From contig NZ_CACVAD010000047.1 of NCBI RefSeq assembly GCF_902726545.1, positions 1 through 35,416 on the forward strand: 35,416 nt of DNA, read 5' to 3'. The position numbers and the translations under genes are program-made. This document shows positions 9,831 through 18,787 of the stretch, piece by piece. The stretch is from Yersinia artesiana (GTDB lineage: Bacteria; Pseudomonadota; Gammaproteobacteria; Enterobacterales; Enterobacteriaceae). Position 1 is the stretch's first letter. Every line of letters starts with the position of its first letter. The notes under the pieces were generated by a model. It made no database searches and had not been told where the DNA came from. It was given only the letters and a program-made list of their open reading frames with translations.

Positions 9831-11558
9831 ATGATTTCAGGCATTTTAGTATCACCGGGTATCGCTTTTGGTAAAGCACTTTTACTGAAAGAAGATGAGA
9901 TTGTCATCAACCGGAAAAAGATCTCTGCTGACCAAGTGGAGCAAGAAGTCGAGCGTTTCAAAACTGGGCGTGCTAAAGCGGCTGAACAGTTGGAAGCGAT
10001 CAAGACCAAAGCTGAAGCAAGTCTCGGCGAAGAGAAAGCGGCCATCTTCGAAGGGCATATCATGCTATTGGAAGACGAAGAGCTTGAGCAGGAAATCATA
10101 GCCCTCATCAAAGATGATAAGCAATCTGCTGATGCAGCGGCTTATTCAGTCATTGAAGGCCAGGCGAAAGCGCTGGAAGAGTTGGATGACGAATATCTGA
10201 AAGAACGTGCGGCTGACGTACGTGATATCGGTAAACGTCTGCTCAAGAACATTCTCGGCCTGACGATTGTCGATTTGAGTGCAATCCCGGATGAAGTCAT
10301 TCTGGTAGCAACTGATCTGACTCCGTCAGAAACCGCACAGCTTAATCTGGACAAAGTGTTAGGGTTCATCACCGATTTAGGTGGCCGTACCTCTCATACC
10401 TCGATTATGGCGCGCTCACTGGAATTACCGGCTATCGTCGGCACCAGCGATGCAACCAAACAAATCCAGAATGACGACTATGTAATCCTTGATGCGGTCA
10501 ATAACAAAATCTATTTAAACCCAACTGCCGAAGTGATTGAGCAGTTGAAAGCGGTGAAAACTCAATATATCACCGAAAGAAATGATCTGGCCAAACTGAA
10601 AGACCTGCCAGCTATCACTCTTGATGGTCATCAGGTGGAAGTGGTTGCCAACATCGGTACCGTGCGTGATATCGCTGGTGCTGAACGTAATGGCGCTGAA
10701 GGTGTTGGTCTGTATCGTACCGAATTCCTGTTCATGGATCGCGACTCACTACCGACTGAAGAAGAGCAGTTCCAGGCTTATAAAGCCGTGGCGGAAGCTA
10801 TGGGCTCGCAGGCAGTTATCGTCCGTACGATGGACATCGGTGGCGATAAAGACCTGCCGTACATGAACTTGCCGAAAGAAGAAAACCCATTTTTGGGCTG
10901 GCGTGCCATCCGTATTGCTATGGATCGCAAAGAAATTCTACACGCACAGCTACGCGCCATCTTGCGTGCATCAGCATTTGGCAAATTGCGCATTATGTTC
11001 CCGATGATCATTTCGGTAGAAGAAGTGCGTGCACTGAAAGCAGAGCTTGAACTGCTGAAGCAGCAATTACGCGATGAAGGCAAGGCCTTTGATGAAAGCA
11101 TCGAGGTCGGTGTGATGGTGGAAACACCAGCGGCGGCGGTCATCGCTCGCCATTTAGCTAAAGAAGTTGACTTCTTTAGTATTGGGACAAACGATCTAAC
11201 TCAGTATACTCTGGCAGTAGATCGTGGCAATGAGCTGATTTCTCATCTCTATAATCCAATGTCGCCATCGGTATTGGGCCTGATCAAACAGGTAATTGAT
11301 GCATCTCACGCTGAAGGTAAGTGGACCGGTATGTGCGGTGAACTTGCTGGCGACGAACGTGCTACACTGTTGCTATTGGGCATGGGGCTGGATGAGTTCA
11401 GCATGAGTGCGATTTCGATCCCACGCATCAAGAAAATTATCCGTAATACGAATTTCGAAGATGTGAAGGTGTTGGCAGAGCAGGCATTGGCTCAACCAAC
11501 AGCAGATGAATTGATGACGCTAGTTAATAAATTCATCGAAGAGAAAACGCTCTGCTAA
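9831..11558 (+). CDS. ptsI: PTS Enzyme I (phosphoenolpyruvate-protein phosphotransferase)
   Basis: Cytosolic enzyme that autophosphorylates with PEP and donates phosphate to HPr. The 575-residue length is standard. The N-terminal HPr-binding helical domain is followed by the active site [13 protein letters not shown] with His189. The C-terminal PEP-binding barrel carries the signature [11 protein letters not shown] and the conserved cysteine in GMCGELAGD. There are no missing catalytic residues. It lies between ptsH and crr in one operon. Confidence 0.98.
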   Translation: MISGILVSPGIAFGKALLLKEDEIVINRKKISADQVEQEVERFKTGRAKAAEQLEAIKTKAEASLGEEKAAIFEGHIMLLEDEELEQEIIALIKDDKQSADAAAYSVIEGQAKALEELDDEYLKERAADVRDIGKRLLKNILGLTIVDLSAIPDEVILVATDLTPSETAQLNLDKVLGFITDLGGRTSHTSIMARSLELPAIVGTSDATKQIQNDDYVILDAVNNKIYLNPTAEVIEQLKAVKTQYITERNDLAKLKDLPAITLDGHQVEVVANIGTVRDIAGAERNGAEGVGLYRTEFLFMDRDSLPTEEEQFQAYKAVAEAMGSQAVIVRTMDIGGDKDLPYMNLPKEENPFLGWRAIRIAMDRKEILHAQLRAILRASAFGKLRIMFPMIISVEEVRALKAELELLKQQLRDEGKAFDESIEVGVMVETPAAAVIARHLAKEVDFFSIGTNDLTQYTLAVDRGNELISHLYNPMSPSVLGLIKQVIDASHAEGKWTGMCGELAGDERATLLLLGMGLDEFSMSAISIPRIKKIIRNTNFEDVKVLAEQALAQPTADELMTLVNKFIEEKTLC

Positions 11559-11606
11559 TTCCACGATACTGGAACGCTGCCCAATATAAATACTTAGGAG
11601 AAGATC

Positions 11607-12116
11607 ATGGGTTTGTTCGATAAACTGAAATCACTGGTTTCAGATGATAAAAAAGACAGTGGTACTATTGAGATCGTAGCACCGTTGTCTGGTGAGATCG
11701 TCAACATCGAAGATGTTCCTGATGTTGTGTTTGCAGAGAAAATCGTTGGTGATGGTATTGCCATCAAGCCTTCAGGCAATAAAATGGTTGCTCCTGTTGA
11801 CGGCACCATCGGTAAAATTTTCGAGACTAACCATGCTTTTTCTATCGAATCAGACAGCGGCATTGAGCTGTTTGTCCACTTCGGTATTGATACTGTTGAA
11901 CTGAAAGGCGAAGGCTTTAAACGCATCGCGGAAGAAGGTCAGCGCGTCAAGAAAGGTGATGTGGTTATTGAGTTCAATCTGGCGCTGCTGGAAGAGAAAG
12001 CCAAGTCTACTTTGACTCCGGTTGTTATCTCCAACATGGACGAGATCAAAGAACTGATTAAACTGTCTGGTAGTGTCACCGTGGGTGAGACACCGATTAT
12101 TCGTATCAAGAAGTAA
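11607..12116 (+). CDS. crr: glucose-specific PTS component EIIA-Glc
   Basis: EIIA-Glc receives phosphate from HPr and passes it to the glucose IIBC protein. It also controls adenylate cyclase and non-PTS permeases (inducer exclusion). The 169-residue protein has the phosphorylated histidine at 91 ([15 protein letters not shown]) and the stabilising histidine at 76 ([11 protein letters not shown]), which equal 90 and 75 without the initiator Met. An AGGAG is 7 bp before the ATG. The gene is last in the pts operon and is followed by a strong terminator. Confidence 0.98.
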   Translation: MGLFDKLKSLVSDDKKDSGTIEIVAPLSGEIVNIEDVPDVVFAEKIVGDGIAIKPSGNKMVAPVDGTIGKIFETNHAFSIESDSGIELFVHFGIDTVELKGEGFKRIAEEGQRVKKGDVVIEFNLALLEEKAKSTLTPVVISNMDEIKELIKLSGSVTVGETPIIRIKK

Positions 12117-12130
12117 TTACATACGAATGG

Positions 12131-12157
12131 AAAACGGCGCTCTTGAGCGCCGTTTTT
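12131..12157. terminator. bidirectional terminator between crr and the histidine kinase gene
   Basis: An 11-bp stem AAAACGGCGCT/AGCGCCGTTTT with a 4-nt loop has T runs on both strands. It lies between convergent genes and can serve crr on the plus strand and the two-component operon on the minus strand. Confidence 0.9.
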
Positions 12158-12167
12158 GTTTGGTCAT

Positions 12168-13535
12168 TTAATCAGCTGCAATCCAGCGCGGCACGCGCAG
12201 CGTAATCACTAACCCACCCTGCTCACCGTTTCTTGCTTCAACCTGCCCACCATGAGCCAAAATCACCTTTCGGGTAATGGCCAGCCCTAAGCCATAACCT
12301 TTACCCGACATTGCTGACTTAACGCGCACGAAAGGATCGAAAATACTGGATAACTTGCTCTCATCAACCCCCGGCCCCTGATCAGAAACCTGAATCTGAT
12401 AACTCTTATCAATCAATGAAAGCGCCACCTTTACCTGTTGACCATGAGTGGAAAATCGCAGCGCATTGCGGACAATATTATCAATTGCCCGTCGCATCAG
12501 CTCAGCATTCCCCTTGACGGTATAGTCAACTTGCGGAGCTACCTGTAGCAGGATTTCAACCCCCGGCACCTGCGCTTCATAGCGGGCATCATTAACTACC
12601 ACAGCCACCAACTCGCGCAGATCGAAATACTCATCATCTTCGGCAATATTGTGGTTTTCAGCACGAGATAATGCCAATAACTCGCCAATCATCTTATCGA
12701 GGCGCTCCGACTCATGCTCAATACGCTGCAATGAATTTTCGACATTATTGGGATTTTGGCGCGCCAATCCGATAGCCAATTGCAAGCGAGCCAGCGGAGA
12801 ACGTAATTCATGAGAAACATCATGCAGCAACTGCTCACGGGCACTGACCAACTCTTCCAACCGCTCGGCCATTGAATCAAAATCCCGCGCCACTTCCGTC
12901 AGTTCATCATGACGGCGGCGCATGACAGGCAACAGTCGCACCGACAAATCCCCCTGTGCCACCCGTTCAAAACCCGCGCGTAATTGGCGCATCGGCCGTG
13001 TCAGGTTCCAGGCCAACAATGTACTGAAGAATAACCCCCCTAATACGCCCATCCAAATCATCGGGATCGGAATATTCAGTATTTCACGACGATTCTCGCC
13101 GCCCCCGCCCCGCTGATTAACATCCCTTAACCCATCGATGTCGTAACTGATACGATAGCTCTGACCATCAAGACCTTGAGTCCAGGTGGTCACTTCCCGG
13201 CTGTAAAACTCAGGGCTTCCCCCTTCAGGTAACGCTTTGCTTTGTGGAGCCTGTTCGGTTAACGCAGGGACATCCTGTGCCAGCAATACTGAAAAGTGAT
13301 TTTTATCTGTTTCTGACCAATTCGCCGTCATGGCGTGCAAGGCTGGCAAGCCACCGCTTTGCAATACCGAAGCCGCAGAAGCGACTTGTAATTTGGCAAT
13401 TCTACGCACCATCTCACGCTCTGGCGGTTCATGGCGATTGCCGTAAAAGGAAAACACCACCCACAGCATCTGGGTCATTAAAATAAAGGTAAGCCAAAAT
13501 CCCAGCAGGATTTTCCAAAATAACCGTCCACGCAT
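12168..13535 (-). CDS. CpxA-like sensor histidine kinase
   Basis: Membrane histidine kinase of 455 residues. TM1 is at about residues 6-29 (FWKILLGFWLTFILMTQML), followed by a periplasmic sensor region (about 30-165) and TM2 (MIWMGVLGGLFFSTLLAW). HAMP, HisKA and HATPase domains follow. The H-box is HDVSHELRSPLARL, the N-box AIDNIVRNALRFS, and the G-boxes DQGPGVDE and GKGYGLGLAI; all are intact. The ATG at 13535 has a GGAG 10 bp upstream and lies 25 bp after the regulator stop. A longer frame to 13598 would overlap the regulator gene and adds residues unlike a kinase N-terminus. It lies downstream of its regulator and opposite macAB, so it probably senses envelope or drug stress; the signal is unknown. 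Confidence 0.88.
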   Translation of the reverse strand: MRGRLFWKILLGFWLTFILMTQMLWVVFSFYGNRHEPPEREMVRRIAKLQVASAASVLQSGGLPALHAMTANWSETDKNHFSVLLAQDVPALTEQAPQSKALPEGGSPEFYSREVTTWTQGLDGQSYRISYDIDGLRDVNQRGGGGENRREILNIPIPMIWMGVLGGLFFSTLLAWNLTRPMRQLRAGFERVAQGDLSVRLLPVMRRRHDELTEVARDFDSMAERLEELVSAREQLLHDVSHELRSPLARLQLAIGLARQNPNNVENSLQRIEHESERLDKMIGELLALSRAENHNIAEDDEYFDLRELVAVVVNDARYEAQVPGVEILLQVAPQVDYTVKGNAELMRRAIDNIVRNALRFSTHGQQVKVALSLIDKSYQIQVSDQGPGVDESKLSSIFDPFVRVKSAMSGKGYGLGLAITRKVILAHGGQVEARNGEQGGLVITLRVPRWIAAD

Positions 13536-13560
13536 ACCTGACTGACTCCACCAATAGCGA

Positions 13561-14244
13561 TTATCTGATGCGGTAGCCAATGCTGCGTACCGTCTCAATG
13601 TTTAAGGTACTTCCCGGCAACGCCGCAAGCTTTTGTCTGATATTACTGATATGGACATCGACACTACGATCATAAGCCTCCCGTGGGCGGCCCAAGCCTT
13701 TATCAGATAACTCATCTTTAGTGACCACACGATCGGGCGAGCGTAATAGCAACTCCAGCAAATTAAACTCAGAGGCAGTCAAATCAAAGGGTTTACCCTG
13801 CCATTCACTGCTGCGAGTCGACGGGTTGAGCGTCAAATCACCATGCGTAATAACGCCATCATCAACCGATGACACATCTGGATGCTCTTCAAAGCGGCGT
13901 AAAACGGCACGCAACCGAGCCACCAGCTCGCGCGGATAACACGGCTTTGGCATATAGTCATCAGCGCCCATTTCCAGGCCGATGACTCGATCAATATTGT
14001 CGCCTTTGGCGGTCAGCATGATGATCGGTAAGCGGCTGTTTTTACGCACCTGCCGTAACACATCAATGCCACTCATATCAGGCAACATAATGTCGAGGAT
14101 CAAGGCGGTATAGTTACCGGACAGCGCGCCCTCTATACCTTCTTTGCCGGTTAATACCAACTCGGCACTAAATCCCTCACCGTTTAGGTATTCTCTCAAC
14201 ATGGTGCCCAATTCAACATCATCATCGACTAACAAAATTTTCAT
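13561..14244 (-). CDS. CpxR-like OmpR-family response regulator
   Basis: A 227-residue DNA-binding response regulator. The receiver domain has the acidic pocket VDDD (6-9), phospho-acceptor Asp51 (LILDIMLPDMSG) and the lysine in MPKPC. The C-terminal winged helix ends with VDVHISNIRQKLA ... VRSIGYRIR. It resembles CpxR most among enteric regulators, but it lies away from the usual cpxRA context and may be a paralogue. It is first in an operon with the kinase and divergent from macA. The shared 182-bp gap holds tandem repeats that fit a CpxR-type box. Regulation of the efflux pump is inferred from this layout. Confidence 0.88.
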   Translation of the reverse strand: MKILLVDDDVELGTMLREYLNGEGFSAELVLTGKEGIEGALSGNYTALILDIMLPDMSGIDVLRQVRKNSRLPIIMLTAKGDNIDRVIGLEMGADDYMPKPCYPRELVARLRAVLRRFEEHPDVSSVDDGVITHGDLTLNPSTRSSEWQGKPFDLTASEFNLLELLLRSPDRVVTKDELSDKGLGRPREAYDRSVDVHISNIRQKLAALPGSTLNIETVRSIGYRIR

Positions 14245-14315
14245 GTCTTAACTCTCCTGCCTGATTTCGGCTATTTTCATGCCTATTTGACTCGCGTGCA
14301 GCCGGTTTTACTCAA

Positions 14316-14344
14316 TCCTTACACATCCTTAAGCTTCACTTAAC
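14316..14344. promoter_or_regulatory. tandem CTTA repeats, candidate operator of the adjacent response regulator
   Basis: TCCTTA at 14316 and 14326, then ACTTAA at 14338, put CTTA at 10- and 11-bp intervals, on one face of the helix. On the minus strand the first two read TTAAG-N5-GTAAG, close to the CpxR box GTAAA-N5-GTAAA. The site lies midway between the two-component operon and macA, so it could control both. Confidence 0.45.
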
Positions 14345-14426
14345 TCACATCGGCTAGCCTTGGCGGTAAATTATCCCCTAACATTTGGCTTCACTATTAT
14401 GTTCATTGTGGTTCAAGGATCTTTGA

Positions 14427-15644
14427 TTGATTATGCAAAAGATTACCGGATCGAAACGGCGTCTTATGGGGCTGGCTGTTGTGCTGCTGATTGCCGGTGG
14501 CGTACTGCTCTTTAGGCTGATTTCACCGCCGGACAAGCCAGGATTTATCACCGCTCCGGCAGAAATCCGTACTCTGGAACAAACTGTACTGGCAGATGGC
14601 ACTATCAAAGCACAGAAACAGGTCACAGTGGGCGCTCAAGTTTCAGGGCAGATAAAAGCCTTACATGTCACCCTAGGACAACAGGTAGAAAAAGGCCAGT
14701 TAGTGGCCGAAATTGATGATCTTACTCAGCAAAATGCGTTGAAAGATGCAGAAGAAGCCTTGAAAAATGTGTTAGCCCAGCGCGCAGCCAAGGTGGCAAT
14801 GCAGAAAAATAACCAACTGACCTACCAACGCCAGCGGGAAATTCTGGCCAAAGGTCTGGGAGCGCGGGCCGATTTTGATAGCGCTAAAGCGACATTAGAC
14901 AGCACTCAGGCTGAAATTGATGCTTTGGATGCCCAAATTGCACAAGCAGAAATCGCCGTCAGTACCGCCAAGCTCAACCTCGGTTATACCAAAATCACTT
15001 CGCCGATCAGCGGTACCGTTGTCGCCATTCCGGTTGAAGAGGGGCAAACCGTCAATGCAGTGCAAAGTGCTCCGACCATTATAAAAGTGGCACAACTCGA
15101 CACTATGACCGTCGAAGCGCAGATTTCCGAAGCTGACGTGGTAAAAGTCAAAATCGGTATGCCGGTTTACTTCACCATTTTGGGCGAACCGGAAAAGCGC
15201 TTTAGCGCCACCCTGCGGGCTATTGAACCCGCCCCCGACTCGATCAACGATGAAACCACCACCAGCACATCCTCCAGTTCCAGTAGCAGTTCCAGCTCCA
15301 CCACTACCGCTATTTACTATAACGGTTTATTTGATGTCGCTAACCCAGATGGGGCTTTGCGTATTTCGATGACCGCACAGGTGTATATCGTGCTGAGTAA
15401 AGCCGAGAATGCCATCGTTATTCCTGCCACGGCATTAGAAAACGACCAAGGGCACTATCGGGTTCAGGTGGTCGATGATAAGGGTAAGGTCAGTACCCGT
15501 GAGGTCACCGTCGGGATAAATAACAATGTTGATGCCCAGATACTTTCCGGTTTGCAAGCTGGGGAGCGAGTGATTGTCAGTCAGGCAAGTGCAGCCACAT
15601 CCAACAATAAGGCCCAACATATGGGGCCACCGATGGGGATGTAA
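14427..15644 (+). CDS. macA: MacA-like periplasmic adaptor of a macrolide/peptide efflux pump
   Basis: The adaptor links the MacB ATPase to an outer-membrane channel such as TolC. The 405-residue protein has an N-terminal membrane anchor (about 14-33), a lipoyl half (VGAQVSGQIKALHVTLGQQVEKGQLVAEID), a long helical hairpin (about 100-180), the second lipoyl half and a beta-barrel. A Ser/Thr-only tract (about residues 278-295) interrupts the barrel region. AAGGA at 14415-14419 is 7 bp from a TTG start (14427) and 13 bp from the ATG at 14433, so the TTG is favoured but not certain. It sits 3 bp before macB. The family assignment is firm; the substrate is not known. Confidence 0.9.
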   Translation: MIMQKITGSKRRLMGLAVVLLIAGGVLLFRLISPPDKPGFITAPAEIRTLEQTVLADGTIKAQKQVTVGAQVSGQIKALHVTLGQQVEKGQLVAEIDDLTQQNALKDAEEALKNVLAQRAAKVAMQKNNQLTYQRQREILAKGLGARADFDSAKATLDSTQAEIDALDAQIAQAEIAVSTAKLNLGYTKITSPISGTVVAIPVEEGQTVNAVQSAPTIIKVAQLDTMTVEAQISEADVVKVKIGMPVYFTILGEPEKRFSATLRAIEPAPDSINDETTTSTSSSSSSSSSSTTTAIYYNGLFDVANPDGALRISMTAQVYIVLSKAENAIVIPATALENDQGHYRVQVVDDKGKVSTREVTVGINNNVDAQILSGLQAGERVIVSQASAATSNNKAQHMGPPMGM

Positions 15645-15647
15645 CGG

Positions 15648-17630
15648 ATGCCTAATCTCAATCAAAGTAAGATTTTACTTCAACTTGATAATGTCAGCCG
15701 CTGGTTTATCAGCGGTGAAGAACGTGTTCAGGTGCTGAAAAATATTAATCTCACCATTCACCGCGGCGAAATGGTGGCGATTGTCGGCGCATCAGGTTCC
15801 GGTAAATCAACACTGATGAATATTCTCGGCTGTCTGGATAAACCCAGTTCGGGTGAGTATCTGGTGGCTGGGCGCATCCCTCAGCATTTAGATAGCAATG
15901 AATTAGCAGAATTGCGCCGCGAGCATTTTGGCTTTATTTTTCAGCGCTACCATTTACTGAATGACTTAAGCGCCCGAGAAAATGTCGAGATTCCAGCTAT
16001 TTATGCCGGAGTTAATCGTGAAGAACGTCGCCAGCGGGCTGCCAGCCTGCTCTCGCGTCTGGGGTTGGTTGACCGCCTGGATTATCGCCCAAGCCAACTT
16101 TCCGGTGGGCAACAACAACGCGTCAGCATTGCCAGAGCACTGATGAATGGTGGAGAAGTTATTCTGGCCGATGAACCCACTGGCGCACTGGATACCCACA
16201 GCGGCACAGAAGTATTGAATATCCTGAAGGACTTACATCAGCAAGGCCATACCGTGGTGATTGTCACCCATGATATGTCGATTGCGGAACATGCACAGCG
16301 GATTATCGAACTCAGGGACGGCGAGGTGATTGCGGACAGACCAATGCCGCAACCGGAGTTACCCGCGAAAATAACTACGATAGAAACGCCCGACATTACC
16401 CATAAACCACCGCTGACCTCATGGAAAGCACAGCGTGACCGCCTACAAGAGGCGTTCAAAATGGCCCTACTGGCAATGTCAGCGCAGCGCTTGCGCACCT
16501 TGTTGACCATGCTGGGGATTATTATCGGTATTGCTTCTGTGGTCTCGGTGGTGGCCTTGGGTAAAGGATCACAACAGCAGGTTCTGGCAAATATCAATTC
16601 GATGGGCACCAGTACATTAGAGATCTTCCCCGGCAAAGATTTCGGTGATATGCGCTCGGCGGCGATCCACACACTGCGGGCTACTGACGCAGATGCTTTA
16701 GCACAGCAAAGTTATATTCACAGCGTGACACCAACTGTGTCTACCAGCACCACCCTGCGTTATGGCAATAAGTCCGTCAGTGGCACGGTAAATGGGGTCG
16801 GCGAGCAATATTTTTTGGTTCGCGGCTATACCATCGCTCAAGGCATGGCATTTAACCGCACCAGCGTAGATAACTTGATGCAAGAAGCCGTTATTGATGA
16901 AAACACCCGCGATAAGCTGTTTCCTAATGGGGAAAATCCGTTAGGCAAAGTTATCTTGCTCGGCTCCCTGCCCTGCCGAGTCATCGGTGTCGCGGCTAAG
17001 AAGCAGAGCGGCTTCGGCAGTGACGAAAATCTCAACGTATGGATCCCCTACACCACGGCGATGAAACGTATGTTGGGGCAATCCTATCTGAAAAGCATCA
17101 CGGTGCGAGTGAATGATGATATTGATCTGGCGAACGCCGAACAGGGAGTCACCAAACTACTGACACAACGTCATGGAACGCAGGATTTTTTCGTTATGAA
17201 CACCGACAGCATCCGCCAAACCATTGAGAAAACTACCTCAACCATGACATTACTCGTCTCGATGATAGCGGTTATTTCATTAGTTGTCGGTGGGATTGGA
17301 GTGATGAATATTATGTTAGTGTCAGTCACCGAGCGCACCAAAGAGATAGGGGTGAGAATGGCAGTTGGCGCGCGAGCCAGCGATATTATGCAGCAATTTT
17401 TGATTGAAGCAGTGCTGGTCTGCTTACTGGGGGGCGGCCTCGGCGTGGTGTTATCACTCACTATCGGCCTGCTGTTCAGCCAATTTAGCAGCAGTTTTTC
17501 GATGGTTTACTCCGCGACATCAATTATCACCGCGTTTATCTGCTCCAGTTTAATTGGCGTGGTTTTTGGTTTTTTCCCCGCCAAACGAGCGGCACAGATG
17601 GACCCTATCAGAGCATTGGAGCGAGAGTAG
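15648..17630 (+). CDS. macB: MacB-like efflux ABC transporter (ATPase-permease fusion)
   Basis: A 660-residue MacB-type transporter with an N-terminal nucleotide-binding domain (1 to about 230) fused to an FtsX-type permease. Walker A is GASGSGKST (47-55), the signature LSGGQQQR and Walker [13 protein letters not shown]. Four membrane segments are visible: one near 287-310, then three near the C-terminus after a large periplasmic domain, including [23 protein letters not shown]. MacB with MacA and TolC exports macrolides, heat-stable toxin or precursors in E. coli. It is translationally close to macA (3-bp gap). Confidence 0.93.
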   Translation: MPNLNQSKILLQLDNVSRWFISGEERVQVLKNINLTIHRGEMVAIVGASGSGKSTLMNILGCLDKPSSGEYLVAGRIPQHLDSNELAELRREHFGFIFQRYHLLNDLSARENVEIPAIYAGVNREERRQRAASLLSRLGLVDRLDYRPSQLSGGQQQRVSIARALMNGGEVILADEPTGALDTHSGTEVLNILKDLHQQGHTVVIVTHDMSIAEHAQRIIELRDGEVIADRPMPQPELPAKITTIETPDITHKPPLTSWKAQRDRLQEAFKMALLAMSAQRLRTLLTMLGIIIGIASVVSVVALGKGSQQQVLANINSMGTSTLEIFPGKDFGDMRSAAIHTLRATDADALAQQSYIHSVTPTVSTSTTLRYGNKSVSGTVNGVGEQYFLVRGYTIAQGMAFNRTSVDNLMQEAVIDENTRDKLFPNGENPLGKVILLGSLPCRVIGVAAKKQSGFGSDENLNVWIPYTTAMKRMLGQSYLKSITVRVNDDIDLANAEQGVTKLLTQRHGTQDFFVMNTDSIRQTIEKTTSTMTLLVSMIAVISLVVGGIGVMNIMLVSVTERTKEIGVRMAVGARASDIMQQFLIEAVLVCLLGGGLGVVLSLTIGLLFSQFSSSFSMVYSATSIITAFICSSLIGVVFGFFPAKRAAQMDPIRALERE

Positions 17631-17654
17631 GGGTTATATTTTGCGCAATTGGCC

Positions 17655-17679
17655 AGGGGTGTGTTGGTGCACACCCTTT
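17655..17679 (+). terminator. weak terminator hairpin after macB
   Basis: Stem GGGTGTG/CACACCC with a 6-nt loop and extra G-T and A-T pairs, followed only by TTTA. It lies 24 bp after the macB stop and runs into the 3' end of the convergent cysM gene. Confidence 0.45.
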
Positions 17680-18559
17680 ACGCAAAAACGCCAGTCGATA
17701 AATAGCGATCGCCACGATCGCAAATAATCGCCACAATCACCGCGCCTGGATTTTCTGCCGCCACACGCAATGCTCCTGCTACCGCACCACCTGAGCTAAC
17801 ACCACAGAAGATCCCCTCTTCTGTTGCCAGTCGGCGCATGGTCTGTTCGGCTGAAATTTGTGTAATATCCAACACCTGATCCACCAGTTCGGGGCGGAAA
17901 ATCCCCGGCATATAGGCCGCAGGCCAGCGGCGAATTCCAGGAATACTACTGCCCTCGGCGGGTTGCAGGCCAATAATCGTAACATCCGGATTTTGGCTTT
18001 TCAGATACTCGCTAACACCGGTAATGGTGCCAGTAGTGCCCATGCTGGAGACAAAATGGCTCACTTTACCCGCGGTTTGCTGCCAGATTTCCGGCCCGGT
18101 ACCGGTAAAATGGGCATACGGATTATCAGTATTATTAAACTGATCCAGCACCTTACCCTGCCCTGCGGCTTGCATTGCCAGAGCGGTATCCCGCGCCCCT
18201 TCCATGCCCTGCTCACGGCTGACCAAAATCAGCTCGGCCCCATAGGCGCGCATAGCGGCCTGACGTTCCTGGCTCATGTTTTCCGGCATCAGTAATTTCA
18301 GCTGATACCCCTTCATGGCGGCAATCATCGCCAGCGCAATGCCAGTATTACCGCTGGTTGCCTCGATAAGCACATCTCCTGGGGAAATCTCTCCACGCAA
18401 CTCTGCCCGTTGGATCATCGCCAGTGCGGCACGGTCTTTCACCGAACCGGCAGGGTTATTGCCTTCCAATTTGACCCAAATTTCCGCCTTTAGCCCTTTA
18501 CTTAAACGCTGTAGTTTGACCAAAGGGGTGTTGCCGATGCAGTGTTCGAGGGTTGTCAC
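17678..18559 (-). CDS. cysM: cysteine synthase B (O-acetylserine sulfhydrylase B)
   Basis: PLP enzyme that can use thiosulfate as well as sulfide, giving S-sulfocysteine. The 293-residue protein has the PLP lysine Lys41 (NPAGSVKDRAALAMI), the TSGNTG loop (about 68-73) and the GTTGT loop. The B-type features GIRRWPAAYMPGIF and CDRGDRYLSTGVF are seen near the end. It is last of the cysPTWAM group, but it is separated from cysA by 228 bp with a strong terminator, so it may not simply be co-transcribed. Confidence 0.96.
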   Translation of the reverse strand: MTTLEHCIGNTPLVKLQRLSKGLKAEIWVKLEGNNPAGSVKDRAALAMIQRAELRGEISPGDVLIEATSGNTGIALAMIAAMKGYQLKLLMPENMSQERQAAMRAYGAELILVSREQGMEGARDTALAMQAAGQGKVLDQFNNTDNPYAHFTGTGPEIWQQTAGKVSHFVSSMGTTGTITGVSEYLKSQNPDVTIIGLQPAEGSSIPGIRRWPAAYMPGIFRPELVDQVLDITQISAEQTMRRLATEEGIFCGVSSGGAVAGALRVAAENPGAVIVAIICDRGDRYLSTGVFA

Positions 18560-18583
18560 TTTAAATACCTTTATTTACTAATA

Positions 18584-18612
18584 AGAAAAAAGGTGGCTTT
18601 CAGGCCACCTTT
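18584..18612 (-). terminator. intrinsic terminator between cysA and cysM
   Basis: On the minus strand a 9-bp perfect stem AAAGGTGGC/GCCACCTTT with a 6-nt loop is followed by TTTTTTCTTATT. It lies 25 bp before the cysM ATG and would stop transcripts coming from cysPTWA or any small RNA made in the gap. Confidence 0.88.
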
Positions 18613-18632
18613 CAGACTGCTGAAAAGTCAAA

Positions 18633-18706
18633 TGAAGGGGAATCGTGCCGTTGGGGTCGTAACGGCGTGAGCCGTCGGAGTGCCCCTAGGCGCGGTAAAC
18701 CCTTCA
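18633..18706. other. nested stem-loop element in the cysA-cysM gap (structured RNA or palindromic repeat)
   Basis: Four nested helices span 74 nt: TGAAGGG/CCCTTCA (18633-18639, 18700-18706), CGTGCC/GGCGCG (18644-18649, 18689-18694, with one T-G wobble), GGGG/CCCC (18653-18656, 18683-18686) and ACGGC/GCCGT (18662-18666, 18671-18675) closed by a GTGA loop. As plus-strand RNA the loop is a GNRA tetraloop and the wobble is a G-U pair; as minus-strand RNA the wobble becomes C-A. The terminator follows on the minus strand. I do not recognise the family. Confidence 0.5.
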
Positions 18707-18738
18707 CTCACTGTGTTATCAGCAGCTTTGTCATTAAT

Positions 18739-18764
18739 CAAAGGTGGTTATTGCGTCACCTTTG
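18739..18764. other. hairpin 3' of cysA
   Basis: CAAAGGTG (18739-18746) and CACCTTTG (18757-18764) form a perfect 8-bp stem with a 10-nt loop, 23 bp after the cysA stop. There is no T tract on either strand. It could protect the 3' end of the cysPTWA mRNA. Confidence 0.45.
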
Positions 18765-18787
18765 TTCGCCATATACAGAAAAACTTA

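Noticed and set aside
10142-11143. Several minus-strand open frames inside ptsI rich in Ser and Arg
   Set aside because: They are antisense shadows of a strongly coded gene with no start signals of their own.
13536-13598. Longer N-terminus for the CpxA-like kinase
   Set aside because: It would overlap the regulator gene by 38 bp and add 21 residues that do not look like a kinase N-terminus; the ATG at 13535 has a better ribosome-binding site.
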